Shown here: in pieces, positions 5,416-6,051 of the stretch
How positions within the stretch are numbered: position 1 is the stretch's first letter
How the letters are laid out: each line of letters begins with the position of its first letter
NCBI GenBank assembly: GCA_964400865.1
Contig: CAYNWG010000053.1
Coordinates: 1-6,051 of the forward strand
From: DAOQVB01 sp964400865
GTDB lineage: Bacteria > Patescibacteriota > Microgenomatia > UBA1400 > PJMF01
Direction of reading: 5' to 3'
DNA: 6,051 nucleotides
The notes under the pieces: model-generated
What the model saw: only the letters and a program-made list of their open reading frames with translations
The model's database searches: none
What the model was told of the DNA's origin: nothing
Made by a program: the position numbers and the translations under genes

Positions 5416-6051
5416 TTAGATTCCCAATTTAGTTCTTAGTCTTAGCCACTTCCAGCGAGCATTTTCTGCCATTCTGAAGAGCTTATATTGCATTGGTTGT
5501 AGTACTAAATCAAAACTACCTAAGTATTCCATAAGTGTACCACCGTAACCAGCTTTAAAACGATGAAAACCTACCCAGGGGTGGTTATCTTTGGCCTCAG
5601 GTCCAAGTGCTCCCCAAAGATCAAACTCAGTACAGCCAATTGATTTCCCATACTTTATCATTTCCCACATTAGCAGATTGCTTGCCATTACCTCTCGATA
5701 TTTTGAAGACGAAGCGCCATATGGATAATAAAAAGTGTCATTGAGAGAAAAAAGTATCCAACTTGCAATACACTCATTTTGATACATAGCCTGGAATATT
5801 TTTAACATTCCACTTTCACTGAGGTTTTTCCACATCGTTTTAAAATATTCTGGAGAATGAGCATAAAATCCCTGACGCTTTGTTGTTTCTTTGAGGATAG
5901 TTAGATATTGCTCCATGCCCGCTTCTGTTGTGTTTTCTTCAATTGTGACCCCTTTTTTAATTGCCAAGCGAACATTGTAGCGGGTTTTTTGTGAAAGCTT
6001 AGCAAATAATTCTTTTTCTGTTTGTTTTAAGTCAATTTTAAAAGTATATCT
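5416..6051 (-). CDS. FemA/FemB-family peptidoglycan bridge aminoacyltransferase (5' end outside window)
   Basis: FemABX proteins use aminoacyl-tRNA to add amino acids to the peptidoglycan stem peptide or lipid II at the inner face of the membrane. The frame stays open to the right edge, so 211 C-terminal residues are visible and the N-terminal part is missing. A TTG at 5967 is not the start: the upstream codons continue in a family-typical way (TFKIDLKQTEKELFAKLS, then KTRYNVRLAIKKGV, visible residues 22-35, the classic K-x-R-x-N-x-R-x-A-x-K-x-G motif). The second GNAT-like domain shows YYPYGASSSKYREVMAS (108-124), FDLWGALGP (143-151) and HPWVGFHRFKAGYGG (157-171), followed by the usual amphipathic C-terminal helix. 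Which amino acid is added, and to what acceptor, cannot be told from sequence. The stop is 15 bp before pyrH, suggesting co-transcription and, with uppP elsewhere in the window, a cell-wall theme. Confidence 0.9.
   Translation of the reverse strand, partial: RYTFKIDLKQTEKELFAKLSQKTRYNVRLAIKKGVTIEENTTEAGMEQYLTILKETTKRQGFYAHSPEYFKTMWKNLSESGMLKIFQAMYQNECIASWILFSLNDTFYYPYGASSSKYREVMASNLLMWEMIKYGKSIGCTEFDLWGALGPEAKDNHPWVGFHRFKAGYGGTLMEYLGSFDLVLQPMQYKLFRMAENARWKWLRLRTKLGI

Overview
The window is a compact, moderately AT-rich bacterial chromosome segment holding seven recognisable genes and the tail of an eighth. Gaps are a few bases and there are no RNA genes, mobile elements, CRISPR arrays or phage genes. 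All complete reading frames end in TAA or TAG and need no alternative genetic code. The gene set (FemAB-type peptidoglycan bridge transferase, UMP kinase, a GAPDH with an NTSG cofactor motif, a four-helix-bundle S23-like protein, a ComM/YifB ATPase, UppP) and the tight packing suggest a small-genome bacterium, possibly of the Patescibacteria/CPR. That lineage call is inference and low to moderate in confidence.

Layout. The left quarter (1-1562) reads rightward: the last codons of an unidentified gene, then a small membrane protein with MscS-related TM-helix repeats that overlaps it by ATGA, then uppP, 5 bp further on. The rest (1570-6051) reads leftward. In transcription order it is femAB-like (5' end outside the window), pyrH, gap, a four-helix-bundle gene and comM. 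Gaps are 15 and 17 bp between the first three genes, 78 bp between gap and the four-helix-bundle gene, and 4 bp before comM. The two groups converge at 1562/1570 with only 7 bp between stop codons and no visible intrinsic terminator.

How the genes relate. UppP recycles the undecaprenyl carrier, FemAB adds bridge amino acids to peptidoglycan precursors, and PyrH makes UDP, which leads to UTP and UDP-sugars, so several genes feed envelope synthesis. GAPDH is central carbon metabolism. ComM processes DNA taken up by transformation in organisms where it has been studied.

I see no clear new multi-gene system. The points most worth a second look are: (1) a 9-bp hairpin covering the strong Shine-Dalgarno of the four-helix-bundle gene, placed so that gap read-through RNA and RNA from a possible local promoter would differ in structure; (2) GAPDH residues at both NAD/NADP-discriminating sites that point toward NADP use; (3) an altered nucleotide-binding loop in PyrH; (4) the tight pairing of the four-helix-bundle protein with ComM.
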